Numbered from the stretch's first letter, positions 7,543 to 15,191 are shown. The stretch: DNA of 21,451 bases from a virus (IMGVR_UViG_3300029267_000359:1-21451), one strand, 5' to 3'. A program made the numbers and translations. Notes: a model not told the origin generated them from the sequence alone.

Positions 7543-8420
7543 TTCCGCCGCGCGAACAATGGTGTATCCAAATCGAGGTTACGAACGCCTGCCCGCGGCG
7601 CTGCGCGAATTGTACGCGACTCCTGGCGCACGCCCGCGAGCCCTTCTTTATGTCGGTCGACCAGTTCGCCGAGTCGGTCGAGGCCGTCCGGCGATTCCCG
7701 ACGCAATCGACGCCCGACCGAAACGGCCGCCGCAAGTGTATCGGGATCATGGGCGGCGAACCGCTTTTACACCCGGAATTCCCGCGCCTGGTCGACCTGG
7801 TCGTCGACGCGATTCCGATCGAGAACCGCGGCCTTTGGACCGGGGTCGCCGACTGGCAAGCCCACCGGTTTGCCGGCGACGTCCGCCGGCTGTTGGGCGA
7901 CGAGCCGTCGGCGTCGACGAAACCGACCCCGGGCCGCGGCTATCTGAATCACAACCCGCACACCGCGCGGGTCGAACACCAGCCGGTTCTAGTGGCGATC
8001 GCCGACGTCGTCGCCGACCGCGACGACCGCGACGCCCTGATCGCCGACTGTTGGTTGCAACGCGACTGGGCGAGCGCGATCACGCCAAAGGGGTTTTTCT
8101 GTTGCGAGGTTATGGCCGCCTTCGACGAGATATTCGAGGGCGGGGGCGGGATGACCGTCGACGACGGCTGCTGGCGATTCGACGTCGAGGATTACTACTT
8201 CTCGCAGATTGCGAAATGGTGCCCGCGCTGCGGGGTCTGCCTGCCGTTGCCCGGGCGCCGCGACTCCGACAATCTCGACGACGTGTCGCGATCCAATCTG
8301 CAAGCGCTGCAACGCCTGGGGAGCCCGCGGATTGCCGCCGGCGACTTCTGCCTGATCGAGACGGCCGCCGGCCCGCGGCCCGCCGACTGGCGCCCGGGCC
8401 AGTATATCAAGGGGAAATAA
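7539..8420 (+). CDS. Radical SAM protein with extra C-terminal cysteines
   Basis: The 293-residue protein has the canonical radical SAM CX3CX2C motif as C18-PRR-C22-AN-C25, which binds the 4Fe-4S cluster that cleaves S-adenosylmethionine. MGGEP (71-75) is the GGE SAM-binding motif. The C-terminal half carries C171, C188, C189, C211, C228, C231, C234 and C271; the KWCPRCGVC block and the FFCCE block resemble a SPASM-like auxiliary cluster domain. ATG 7539 overlaps the previous stop and has AAGGA upstream; the open frame extends further up but only as a shadow. Reaction is unknown: radical SAM enzymes in glycan clusters can deoxygenate, epimerise or methylate sugars, while SPASM enzymes often modify peptides. 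Confidence 0.85.
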   Translation: MIPPREQWCIQIEVTNACPRRCANCTRLLAHAREPFFMSVDQFAESVEAVRRFPTQSTPDRNGRRKCIGIMGGEPLLHPEFPRLVDLVVDAIPIENRGLWTGVADWQAHRFAGDVRRLLGDEPSASTKPTPGRGYLNHNPHTARVEHQPVLVAIADVVADRDDRDALIADCWLQRDWASAITPKGFFCCEVMAAFDEIFEGGGGMTVDDGCWRFDVEDYYFSQIAKWCPRCGVCLPLPGRRDSDNLDDVSRSNLQALQRLGSPRIAAGDFCLIETAAGPRPADWRPGQYIKGK

Positions 8421-9142
8421 TGAAAGCGCTAACCGTTTGCGTACAGTACGACGACCTTCTCGCGTTGACGTTGCCGAAAAACCTGCGCCGCCTCGATCGC
8501 GTCGTCGTCGTTACCTCGCCGGCCGACCGGGCGACGGTCGACCTGGTCGAGAACATGCCGGGCCCGGTCTACTGCCACCAGACCGACGCCTTCTACCGCC
8601 ACGGCGCCGAATTCAACAAGGGCGCCGCGATCGAAGAGGCGCTCGATCGGTTGGGCCGCGACGGCTGGATCATGCTACTCGACGCCGACACGGTCCTGCC
8701 CGACCGGCCCGACTTCCGCGGGATCGAGCCGGGAAAATTCTACTGCCCCCGCCGCCACTGGTGCCTTGACGCCGCGGCGTGGAATGGGTCGTTCGACTGG
8801 TCCGCGTTTCGCGTCCCGATTGAAAAGGACATGGGGGGTTACTGTTGTTTCTTTCACGCCGACGATCCGGTCCTGGCGACGCGCCCCTGGTATCCGACCA
8901 ACTGGCGACACGCCGGCGGCGCCGATACGATCTTCAACCACAAATGGCCGAAGGATCGCCGGCGACGCCCCGACTGGCATGTCTTGCACTTGGGGCCGAC
9001 CTATGAGAACTGGTACGGCCGCACGTCGCCGCGGCTCGACGGCTCGATGCCAGCCGGCCACGAAACCCGCGCCGGCAAAATCCAACAAATGCACCGCGAC
9101 CGCGCGAGCGGTTACGGGTTCTCGCGCGAAAAGGTCAGGTAG
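8420..9142 (+). CDS. GT-A-like glycosyltransferase
   Basis: The 240-residue protein begins with strand ALTVCVQYDD, followed by VVVVTSPAD (28-36), a TDAFY block (55-59), FNKGAAIEEAL (65-75) and a DxD motif in MLLDADTVLP (85-94). This order (nucleotide-binding strand, N-K-G acceptor loop, DxD) fits a small GT-A glycosyltransferase related to GT2. A late HVLHLGP motif could supply the metal-binding His. It starts in a TAATG overlap with AGGGG five bases before the ATG. It is the third transferase-like gene in the cassette and differs clearly from the other two. Confidence 0.72.
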   Translation: MKALTVCVQYDDLLALTLPKNLRRLDRVVVVTSPADRATVDLVENMPGPVYCHQTDAFYRHGAEFNKGAAIEEALDRLGRDGWIMLLDADTVLPDRPDFRGIEPGKFYCPRRHWCLDAAAWNGSFDWSAFRVPIEKDMGGYCCFFHADDPVLATRPWYPTNWRHAGGADTIFNHKWPKDRRRRPDWHVLHLGPTYENWYGRTSPRLDGSMPAGHETRAGKIQQMHRDRASGYGFSREKVR

Positions 9143-9369
9143 TGTCTTGGAGGGAACGCGTCGCAATGTGTCGAGACGACGACGACCGGGGCGGTCTGAT
9201 CTGCCGGCGCTGCGGGTGCCGCGACTTCCGGGTCGAGAAGACCGACCGACGGCCCGACGGCTCGATCCGCCGCCTCCGCAAGTGCCGGCATTGCGGCTAC
9301 CCGCTTCGGACCGTCGAGCGGCCCGACCGCGCCCCGCCGCCGCCTGATCTGCCGGCAGACCCCGACTAA
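9142..9369 (+). CDS. NrdR-like zinc ribbon mini-protein
   Basis: The 75-residue protein has two CxxC knuckles, C21-RR-C24 and C48-RH-C51. The spacing and intervening text (DFRVEKTDRRPDGSIRRLRKC, then PLRTVERPD) parallel the N-terminal zinc ribbon of NrdR, which reads TxVxxSR, IRRRRxC and RFTTYE. The NrdR ATP-cone is absent, and the C-terminus is a short Pro/Asp-rich tail. GTG 9142 overlaps the previous stop (TAGTG); ATG 9166, with GGAGGG eleven bases upstream, is an equally good start giving 67 residues. It is probably a small DNA-binding or protein-binding regulator, and is the last gene before the terminator. Confidence 0.6.
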   Translation: MSWRERVAMCRDDDDRGGLICRRCGCRDFRVEKTDRRPDGSIRRLRKCRHCGYPLRTVERPDRAPPPPDLPADPD

Positions 9370-9424
9370 CGGGGGACGCCGCGGCTACATATAGACGACT
9401 TCCCGAATTCCGCCCCGCTTTCTC

Positions 9425-9454
9425 TTGGGGAAATCTTGCGCCGCGACGTATAAC
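9425..9454 (+). promoter_or_regulatory. Weak candidate sigma70-like promoter
   Basis: TTGGGG (9425-9430) and TATAAC (9449-9454) are separated by 18 bases in the only sizeable gap of the operon (9370-9576). The -10 box matches five of six consensus bases, the -35 box three. A transcript from here would run straight into the terminator at 9509-9553, so it would have to read through it. Apart from this and the terminator I see nothing else in the gap. Confidence 0.2.
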
Positions 9455-9508
9455 TCCGATAGAACCAGACCCCGAAAGAGCGGCCCGGCCAGGCCGTGTC
9501 TTTTGACG

Positions 9509-9553
9509 AGCCCCTTCGATTCTCGCGAGAAGGATCGAAGGGGCTTTTCTTTT
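9509..9553 (+). terminator. Rho-independent terminator
   Basis: AGCCCCTTCGAT (9509-9520) and ATCGAAGGGGCT (9534-9545) form a perfect 12-bp stem around a 13-base loop, followed by TTTT C TTTT. The T-tract lies on the + strand side, so it ends transcripts coming from the accessory cassette. The loop itself contains the palindrome TCTCGCGAGA. The reverse strand has no comparable T-tract. Confidence 0.88.
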
Positions 9554-9576
9554 GGGGCCGCCGCCGAGGTCCGACC

Positions 9577-9777
9577 ATGCCGCAAAGCGACCTGCAAGAC
9601 GAGATCGAGCAAGCGGCCAAAGAGCCCCGCCAGGCGAGCGACGACGGGGGGAGCATGTCGGCGCACCCGATCGCCGACCAGATCGCCGCCGACGGCTACA
9701 TCACCGGCGCCGGCGTGGTCAAGGCGAAGAAGCGCGGTTTACTCACGATGAAATTCAAGCGCCCGGGGTGCCAATGA
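9577..9777 (+). CDS. Small head-tail joining protein at the lambda gpW position
   Basis: The 66-residue protein sits directly before the portal gene, where lambda encodes gpW, the small joining protein that binds the portal vertex. The sequence has a short N-terminal helix (DLQDEIEQAAKEP), a DGGS turn, a second helix (HPIADQIAADGY) and a basic end (AKKRGLLTMKFKRPG). This layout recurs in small proteins encoded between terminase and portal genes of other phages. The similarity to gpW itself is positional rather than residue by residue. ATG 9577 is preferred over an in-frame start at 9496 that would read through the terminator hairpin. Its stop overlaps the portal start by ATGA. Confidence 0.6.
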   Translation: MPQSDLQDEIEQAAKEPRQASDDGGSMSAHPIADQIAADGYITGAGVVKAKKRGLLTMKFKRPGCQ

Positions 9778-11243
9778 TGACCGCCGCCGGAATCCCCCGC
9801 CGCCGACTGCGCATTCTGGGGCCCGACGGGAACCCCTTGCCCCGATCGCCGCGCAACCGGATCGGCGCGAGCTACGACAACGCCGCGACGACGACCGACA
9901 ATACCCGCCACTGGGCGCACGCCGACAACCTATCGGCGCGCGCGGCGAATTCCCTCGCCGTCCGCAAGAAGCTACGCGAGCGGGCCCGTTATGAGATCGC
10001 TAACAATAGCTACGCCCGCGGAATCACCTTGACGCTGGCCGGCGACACGATCGGCACCGGTCCCCGGTTGCAACTCGGATTCGACGAGGGGGAAACGCGC
10101 ATAAACGCCGCGATCGAATCCGCCTGGCGATCCTGGTCGCGGGGTATCAATCTCGCCGAAAAGTGCCGCGTCCTGCGCCTGGCGAAATGCGGCGACGGCG
10201 AGGCGTTCGCCCTGATCGGCACCAACCCGCGGGCCCGGTCGCGAATCAAACTCGATCTTGCCACAATCGAGTGCGATCGCGTTACTGAACCTTATTGGGA
10301 TTTTCTGCCGGAATCGGCCCGCCGCAATGATGGGATCGATTACGACGAATACGGGAACCCGACGACTTACCACGTTCTGAAAACCCACCCGGGCGACACG
10401 GGTCTCTTGCTCCTGGCCGAACAAGACCAGTACAACGCCGACGCGATCGTTCACCTGTTCCGATCCGACCGGCCCGGGCAACAGCGGGGGGTGCCCGAGG
10501 TTACGCCCGCCCTGGGGCTGTTCGCCGATCTGCGCCGATTCACCGAGGCCACGATCGCCGCCGCCGAGACCGCCGCCGACTTCGCCGGGGTGATGCACAG
10601 CGACACACCGCCGATTGACCCCGACGACTCCGACGTCGAAGACGCGGTCGAGGTCGGCGACGCGTTCGAGCTAGAAAAGGCAATGGGCTTGACCTTGCCG
10701 CGGGGGTGGAAGTTCGAGCAGTTCAAGGCGCAACACCCGGCGACGACCTTCGATATGTTCGTCGACGCAATGCTCCGCGAATTGGCCCGTTGCGTCAATA
10801 TGCCGTTTGGAATCGCCGCCGGCGATTCGAGCGATTACAACTACGCGTCGGGCCGGCTCGACGATCGAATCTACCTACTCGCGATCCGCCTCGAACGCGA
10901 TTACTTCGAGATCGAGTTACTCGACCGGTTACTGGCCGCCTGGTGGCAAGAGGCGATTCTCGTCCGCGACCTGATCCCGCCGTCGCTGCGCCGCCTGGCC
11001 GTCGAAGAGATTCCGCACGAATGGCGATGGGATCGACGGCCGCACGCCGACCCGGTCAAGGAAGAAATGGCGCGGAAGCTCCGCCTCGAAATCGCCGACG
11101 GCACACTCGCCGAATTCGCCGCCGAAGACGGCGTCGACCCCGACGGCCGAATCCAACAGCGCGGCCGCGAGATCAAGCAGCTACGCGAAGCCGGGATCGC
11201 CGTCGGCCCGCAACCGAAACCCCAACCCCCCGGCGCCCGATAG
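9774..11243 (+). CDS. Portal protein, lambda gpB family
   Basis: The 489-residue protein forms the dodecameric DNA channel at one capsid vertex. Recognisable family text is ARYEIANNSYARG (71-83) followed by GDTIGTGPRLQL (90-101), the conserved block of lambda-family portals in which residues read R-x-N-x-Y-A then V/I-G-T-G. The usual FxxDRPGQxRGVPxxTPAL segment is also present (LFRSDRPGQQRGVPEVTP, beginning near residue 230). Length is close to the family norm. ATG 9774 gives an ATGA overlap with the upstream gene; ATG 9777 directly after it is equally possible. The C-terminus is Pro-rich. Confidence 0.92.
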   Translation: MMTAAGIPRRRLRILGPDGNPLPRSPRNRIGASYDNAATTTDNTRHWAHADNLSARAANSLAVRKKLRERARYEIANNSYARGITLTLAGDTIGTGPRLQLGFDEGETRINAAIESAWRSWSRGINLAEKCRVLRLAKCGDGEAFALIGTNPRARSRIKLDLATIECDRVTEPYWDFLPESARRNDGIDYDEYGNPTTYHVLKTHPGDTGLLLLAEQDQYNADAIVHLFRSDRPGQQRGVPEVTPALGLFADLRRFTEATIAAAETAADFAGVMHSDTPPIDPDDSDVEDAVEVGDAFELEKAMGLTLPRGWKFEQFKAQHPATTFDMFVDAMLRELARCVNMPFGIAAGDSSDYNYASGRLDDRIYLLAIRLERDYFEIELLDRLLAAWWQEAILVRDLIPPSLRRLAVEEIPHEWRWDRRPHADPVKEEMARKLRLEIADGTLAEFAAEDGVDPDGRIQQRGREIKQLREAGIAVGPQPKPQPPGAR

Positions 11244-11254
11244 GAGTCGACCCC

Positions 11255-13357
11255 ATGTCGAAACCGTTTGAGCTATGCCCCGCCCGACTCGAACTGGTCG
11301 CCGCGCCCGACGCCCTGGAAATCCAGGCCGCCGAAGGCGAGGGCAAGCCGCCGACGTTTGCCGGCGTGGTCTACACCGGCGGCCCGATGCAGTTAAACGG
11401 ATTCTATCGGCCCGTGATCGTCGACCTCGCCGGCATGAAGGCCGGCCAGGAAAACCCCGTATACAAGCAACACGACCCGAACCAGATCGTCGGCCACACG
11501 ACGGCCGTCCCGATCACGCCGCAACGGATCACCGTCGAAGGCGTGGTCTCAGGCACCGGCGCCGCCGCGCAGGAGGTCGTCGCGAACGCCCGCAATAAAT
11601 TCCCCTGGAAATTATCGCTGGGCGCGTCGGTCGACCGGCTCGTCCGCGTCGACGACGGCGAGTCGGTCCAAGTAAACGGCCGAACATTCCGCGGGCCCGT
11701 TCTGATCGCCCGCAAGACCACGCTCGGCGAGGTCTCGTTCGTCCCGCGCGGGGCGGACGCGAAAACGAAAGTAAAGGTCGCGGCGACGATCGCGGCCGAA
11801 CCCCTTTTTCTGAAAGGAAATGCCCCCATGACCTTTGAACAATGGCTTAAAGCAAAAGGTTTCGACTCCAACCTCTTGACAGAAAGCGGCCTGGCCACGC
11901 TGCGCGCGTCCTACGACGACGAGCAGCGCGCCGACGCCGGCGCCAAGCCCGCCGACGATGCAACCGGCGCCAAGCCGATCCAGGCCGCCGCCGTCGAGAC
12001 CGCCGACGAAATCAAGGCCGCCGCCGCGACCGGGCTTGACGAATTCCGCAAGGAAGCCGCCGCCGAGACCCGACGGATCGGCGCGATCCAGGCCGCCGCC
12101 AAGGACTTCCCCGAAATCTGCGCCGAGGCGATCGAGGCCGGATGGTCGAAAGAGCAGACCGAACGCGAGGTCACTCGCGAACGAGAGTTGCAGGACCTGC
12201 GCGCGAGCCGCGCGTCGATCGGTCCCGCGATCCACATCGAGGGCGCCGGCGACGGCGCGTCGGCCCTGGTTCTCGAATGCGCCGCGCGCATGAACACGTC
12301 CGAAGATCGCGAGCTGGTTGAAAAGGATTACGACGAGAAAATCCTCGCCGCCGCGCACAAGCATTTTCGCCGCCTGGGCTTCAAGGACCTCATTCGCGCC
12401 TGTTGCGACATGGAACACGTCGCCGCGCCGCGCCCGGGCGCGACCGAGACCGACTATATCCGCGCCGCCTTCTCGACAACCAGCTTGTCGGGGATTCTGG
12501 GCGACTCCGCGAACAAGTCGATGCTGGCCGCCTACCGCGCCGTTCCGTCGACCGCGAAGAAGATCGCGCGGAAACTCTCGGCGAACGACTTCAAGACGCA
12601 CACCGGCTACCGCTTGACCGGCGACCCGAAACTGTTAGAGGTCGACGGAAAAGGCGAACTCAAGTATGGCAACCTCGACGAGGAATCTTTCACCTATTCG
12701 GTCGCCACCTACGGGAAGATATTCGGGATCACCCGGGAGATGATCGTCAACGACGATTTGAACGCCTTCTCGGAAATCCCGCGACTTCTGGGCAAGGGCG
12801 CCGCGCTCACCCTCGAAGACCTCTTTTGGACCCTGGTCCTCGCGAACACGGGGTCCTTCTTCGCGTCGGGCAACAATAACACCTTGACGAACTCCCTCAG
12901 TTCCGCCGGCCTGGCCGCCGCGGTCGCCCTGTTCCGCAACCAGACCGACGCCGACGGCCACCCGGTTTTGCTCACCCCGACGACCCTGGTCGTACCGCCC
13001 GCGCTCGAAGAGACCGCCGACGAACTCTACACGTCGACAAATATCGTTCTCGGCACGTCGACCAAGGCCAAGGTCGGCAGCGCGAACACGCACAAGGCGA
13101 AATACAAGCCCGAAGTTTCGCCGTACATCTCCAACAGCAGCTACACCGGCTATTCGACCACGCGCTGGTATCTGTTTCCCGAGAAGGACGAGTCGCCCTT
13201 CGGGATCGCGTACCTCAACGGCGCCGAGAACCCGATCGTCGAAGAGGCCGACCAGCCGGCCGAATTCCTGGGGAAGGCGTGGCGAGGTTACACGGACCTA
13301 GGCGTTTGCCAGGTCGATTCGCGCTGCGGCGTGATGAGCGACGGCGACGACAGCTAA
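11255..13357 (+). CDS. Prohead protease / scaffold / major capsid fusion protein
   Basis: The 700-residue polypeptide joins two activities. Residues 1-185 resemble HK97-type prohead proteases: H73 in QHDPNQIVG, S121 in KLSLGAS and E159 in LGEVSFVPRGAD match the His, Ser and acidic residues of that family. Residues about 192-340 are Ala/Glu/Lys/Asp-rich and look like a scaffold delta domain. Residues about 345-700 are a major capsid domain related to the Mu gpT group; YGKIFGITREMIVNDD followed by a helix ending in LEDLFW (near 480-515) is the clearest block. Protease-capsid fusions of this type are known in phages. AGGAG lies upstream of ATG 11255. An internal in-frame ATG at 11828 has its own ribosome site. 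Confidence 0.87.
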   Translation: MSKPFELCPARLELVAAPDALEIQAAEGEGKPPTFAGVVYTGGPMQLNGFYRPVIVDLAGMKAGQENPVYKQHDPNQIVGHTTAVPITPQRITVEGVVSGTGAAAQEVVANARNKFPWKLSLGASVDRLVRVDDGESVQVNGRTFRGPVLIARKTTLGEVSFVPRGADAKTKVKVAATIAAEPLFLKGNAPMTFEQWLKAKGFDSNLLTESGLATLRASYDDEQRADAGAKPADDATGAKPIQAAAVETADEIKAAAATGLDEFRKEAAAETRRIGAIQAAAKDFPEICAEAIEAGWSKEQTEREVTRERELQDLRASRASIGPAIHIEGAGDGASALVLECAARMNTSEDRELVEKDYDEKILAAAHKHFRRLGFKDLIRACCDMEHVAAPRPGATETDYIRAAFSTTSLSGILGDSANKSMLAAYRAVPSTAKKIARKLSANDFKTHTGYRLTGDPKLLEVDGKGELKYGNLDEESFTYSVATYGKIFGITREMIVNDDLNAFSEIPRLLGKGAALTLEDLFWTLVLANTGSFFASGNNNTLTNSLSSAGLAAAVALFRNQTDADGHPVLLTPTTLVVPPALEETADELYTSTNIVLGTSTKAKVGSANTHKAKYKPEVSPYISNSSYTGYSTTRWYLFPEKDESPFGIAYLNGAENPIVEEADQPAEFLGKAWRGYTDLGVCQVDSRCGVMSDGDDS
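11813..11830 (+). promoter_or_regulatory. Internal ribosome site and start within protease-capsid gene
   Basis: AAAGGA (11813-11818) lies nine bases before ATG 11828, which is in frame with the long gene at codon 192. Initiation here would yield a 509-residue scaffold-capsid protein lacking the protease. The site falls exactly at the junction between protease and scaffold regions. A three-codon reading frame (ATG 11820, stop 11827-11829) overlaps it. Confidence 0.5.
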
Positions 13358-13423
13358 CCGCCGCCGCGACCAACCCGGGGCAGATTACCTTTTTTCGGAA
13401 TCCAACGATAGGAGAAATCAGAC

Positions 13424-13771
13424 ATGGCATACACCGCCACATTCAAGGCGATCGGCGACGTCGTCGACCATACGCCGGCCGCCGCCGTTTCGGCCGGAGA
13501 CATCGTTGTCATTGGCGACCGCGTCGGCCTGGCCGAAGACGACATCGCCGCCAGCGCGCTGGGGTCCCTGCGCGTCCGGGGCGTGATTACTTGCCCGAAG
13601 GCCACCGGGACCGGCGAGGCGATCGCCGACGGCAAAATCGTTTATTGGGACGCCACGAACGAGGTCGCGACCGAAACCGCCGGTTCCAACAAGGTCATGG
13701 GGAAGACGGTCGGCGCCGCCGGCGATAGCGCGACCACCGTCGACGTGAACTTGAACGAAAAGGCGAGCTAA
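13424..13771 (+). CDS. DUF2190-type capsid decoration protein
   Basis: The 115-residue protein follows the DUF2190 pattern: VDHTPAAAVSAGDIVVIGDRVGLAEDDIA, then a GV strand, a PKATGTGEAI turn and VYWDATNEV. This family forms small beta-barrel proteins that bind the outside of the capsid lattice and stabilise it, comparable to lambda gpD in role and gene position. Nearly full family length is present. AGGAG seven bases upstream supports ATG 13424. It lies 66 bases after the capsid gene, and I see no terminator in that gap. Confidence 0.85.
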   Translation: MAYTATFKAIGDVVDHTPAAAVSAGDIVVIGDRVGLAEDDIAASALGSLRVRGVITCPKATGTGEAIADGKIVYWDATNEVATETAGSNKVMGKTVGAAGDSATTVDVNLNEKAS

Positions 13772-13807
13772 CCGCCGCCCGACACCTAACCCGATCGGGG
13801 CGTCGCA

Positions 13808-14191
13808 ATGGCCCGAACCCGCAACCTTGCGAGGCGTGGGGCCGAATGGCTTCACAGAAAGCAACGCGACCACGCGTCGCAAATTGTCATCTATTGCCGC
13901 GGCGAGGATCGTTGCCAATGCGAGGCCCTGATCGGGAAAACGGAATTCGAGGCGATCGACGAAGAGGGGATCGCCACGATCACCGAAAGCCGCGACTTTC
14001 TGATCCGCGCCGACGAATTGACCCTATCGACCGGCGCGATCGAGCCCCGCCGCGGCGACACGATCCACGAAAGGCACACCAAGACGACGGTCGTTTACGA
14101 AATCAACGCGCCGAAGGGGCAACGATGCTTTGCCCGCGACCTGTTCCGCGACCGATTCCGAATTCACACGAAAGAAATCGACTCTTACTGA
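13808..14191 (+). CDS. Probable head closure / head-tail connector protein
   Basis: The 127-residue protein has a basic N-terminus and a beta-rich C-terminal part. The text RRGDTIHE followed by VYEINAP and RIHTKEI resembles stopper-type connector proteins, in which a GD-turn precedes a YEV/YEI strand. These close the portal after packaging and join the tail. Position between the decoration protein and tail terminator candidates supports the role. Two Cys (CQC near residue 36-38) are unusual but unexplained. The following gene starts four bases after this stop. Confidence 0.55.
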   Translation: MARTRNLARRGAEWLHRKQRDHASQIVIYCRGEDRCQCEALIGKTEFEAIDEEGIATITESRDFLIRADELTLSTGAIEPRRGDTIHERHTKTTVVYEINAPKGQRCFARDLFRDRFRIHTKEIDSY

Positions 14192-14195
14192 TCCA

Positions 14196-14678
14196 ATGGC
14201 AACCGACCCCACGATCGCGATTCTCGCCGACGCCGTCGCCGACGCCCTGCGCGCCGCGACCTTGTCGCAAGACTTGACGACGTCGAATTGCCGCCGACGC
14301 TGGTTTCCATTCTGGAAATCGCTCGAAGACATTAAGGCGTTGCAAGTGCTTGTTGTCCCGAACGTGTTCGCGGAAACCGAAGACGACGACGACCGGGGCG
14401 ACGGCGACGAGACCTTTACGATCTTCGTCGGAGTGCAAAAGAAGCTAACGGAGGCCGCGACCGACGGGAACGTCGAGAACTCCGAGGTCGACCCGCTTGT
14501 CTATCTGTGCGAGGAAATCCGCGACCTTTTCTTCCGCAAGCGATTGTCCAATCTGGGGATCACGCCGACGGTCGACGCCGCGATCCTCGCCTCGCCCTAT
14601 ACCGTGTCGCCCGAACACATGGCCGAATCGCGCACGTTTACCGGGATCGTTACCCTCACACTACACCGGGAGGGATGA
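14196..14678 (+). CDS. Probable tail terminator / tail completion protein
   Basis: The 160-residue protein starts with an N-terminal helix (ILADAVADAL), then a beta core with KALQVLVVPN, FTIFVGVQKKL, a helix (LVYLCEEIRDLF) and a closing FTGIVTLTLHRE strand. The GVQKK strand and the SPEHMAESRTFTGIVTL ending are typical of phage neck proteins that cap the tail tube before head joining. ATG 14196 is chosen over an upstream in-frame start that overlaps the previous gene. No enzymatic motif is present. Confidence 0.55.
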   Translation: MATDPTIAILADAVADALRAATLSQDLTTSNCRRRWFPFWKSLEDIKALQVLVVPNVFAETEDDDDRGDGDETFTIFVGVQKKLTEAATDGNVENSEVDPLVYLCEEIRDLFFRKRLSNLGITPTVDAAILASPYTVSPEHMAESRTFTGIVTLTLHREG

Positions 14679-14681
14679 CCG

Positions 14682-15179
14682 ATGCCGCGACGACGCGCAA
14701 AATCTGGGGGCGAAACGGTCGGGGGCCGCTTCTTCAAGGGCGGTCAGTTCGTCACGCAAGAGGCGCTCGATCGCGAGGCCGGAATGTGTGGAATGGGGTT
14801 CGGCGCCTGGTTCGACATCGGAAAGATTCTGCGCCGCAAGCGCCGCGCGACGATCCGCACGATTCAGTGGTTCGCCGGCGCCGTCCGCAAGGCCGCGGTC
14901 CGATCGCTCAAGCGCCGCAAAGGCCCGTCGCCCAAAGGATCGCCGCCGCACAGCAAGACCCGCCGCCTGCCAAAGGCGATCCGCTACCACGTCGACCGCG
15001 TCGCCGAGACGGCGATCGTCGGCCCGACGTTCGAGGGCGTCGGCCTCGCCGGCGCCGCCCACGAATTCGGCGACACGTTCCGCGGCGATCGCTTCCCGCC
15101 GCGGCCTTATATGACCCCCGCTTTGGAAGAAACCCTCCCCCGGATTCCGCGACTGTGGACCGGGTCGATCCGCGAATAG
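14682..15179 (+). CDS. HK97 gp10-like tail/neck protein
   Basis: The 165-residue basic protein has the C-terminal block AHEFGDTFRGDRFPPRPYMTPALEE, which is characteristic of HK97 gp10-like or virion morphogenesis proteins (EFG, then PxRPFMxPAL). The N-terminal half is Arg/Lys-rich with an RRKRRATIRTIQ segment. It probably takes part in tail completion or head-tail joining. It follows the previous stop by three bases and is twelve bases before the tail tube gene. Confidence 0.65.
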   Translation: MPRRRAKSGGETVGGRFFKGGQFVTQEALDREAGMCGMGFGAWFDIGKILRRKRRATIRTIQWFAGAVRKAAVRSLKRRKGPSPKGSPPHSKTRRLPKAIRYHVDRVAETAIVGPTFEGVGLAGAAHEFGDTFRGDRFPPRPYMTPALEETLPRIPRLWTGSIRE

Positions 15180-15191
15180 AAAGGAAAAACC

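Noticed and set aside
3894-9142. Cassette read as a DNA hypermodification system
   Set aside because: The transferases are GT2/GT-A types typical of protein or lipid glycans, and no modified-nucleotide synthesis gene is present.
3793-9369. Cassette read as a peptide natural product (RiPP) cluster with the basic 34-mer as precursor
   Set aside because: The peptide has no Cys, Ser-rich core or leader-like pattern, and there is no transporter, protease or recognition-element protein; glycan tailoring explains more genes.
9496-9576. Upstream in-frame extension of the gpW-position gene
   Set aside because: It would translate through the terminator hairpin and adds residues unlike the family; ATG 9577 is the better start.
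11820-11829. Three-codon reading frame ATG CCC CCA TGA overlapping the internal start
   Set aside because: Too short to judge; it could attenuate initiation at 11828 but there is no evidence beyond its presence.
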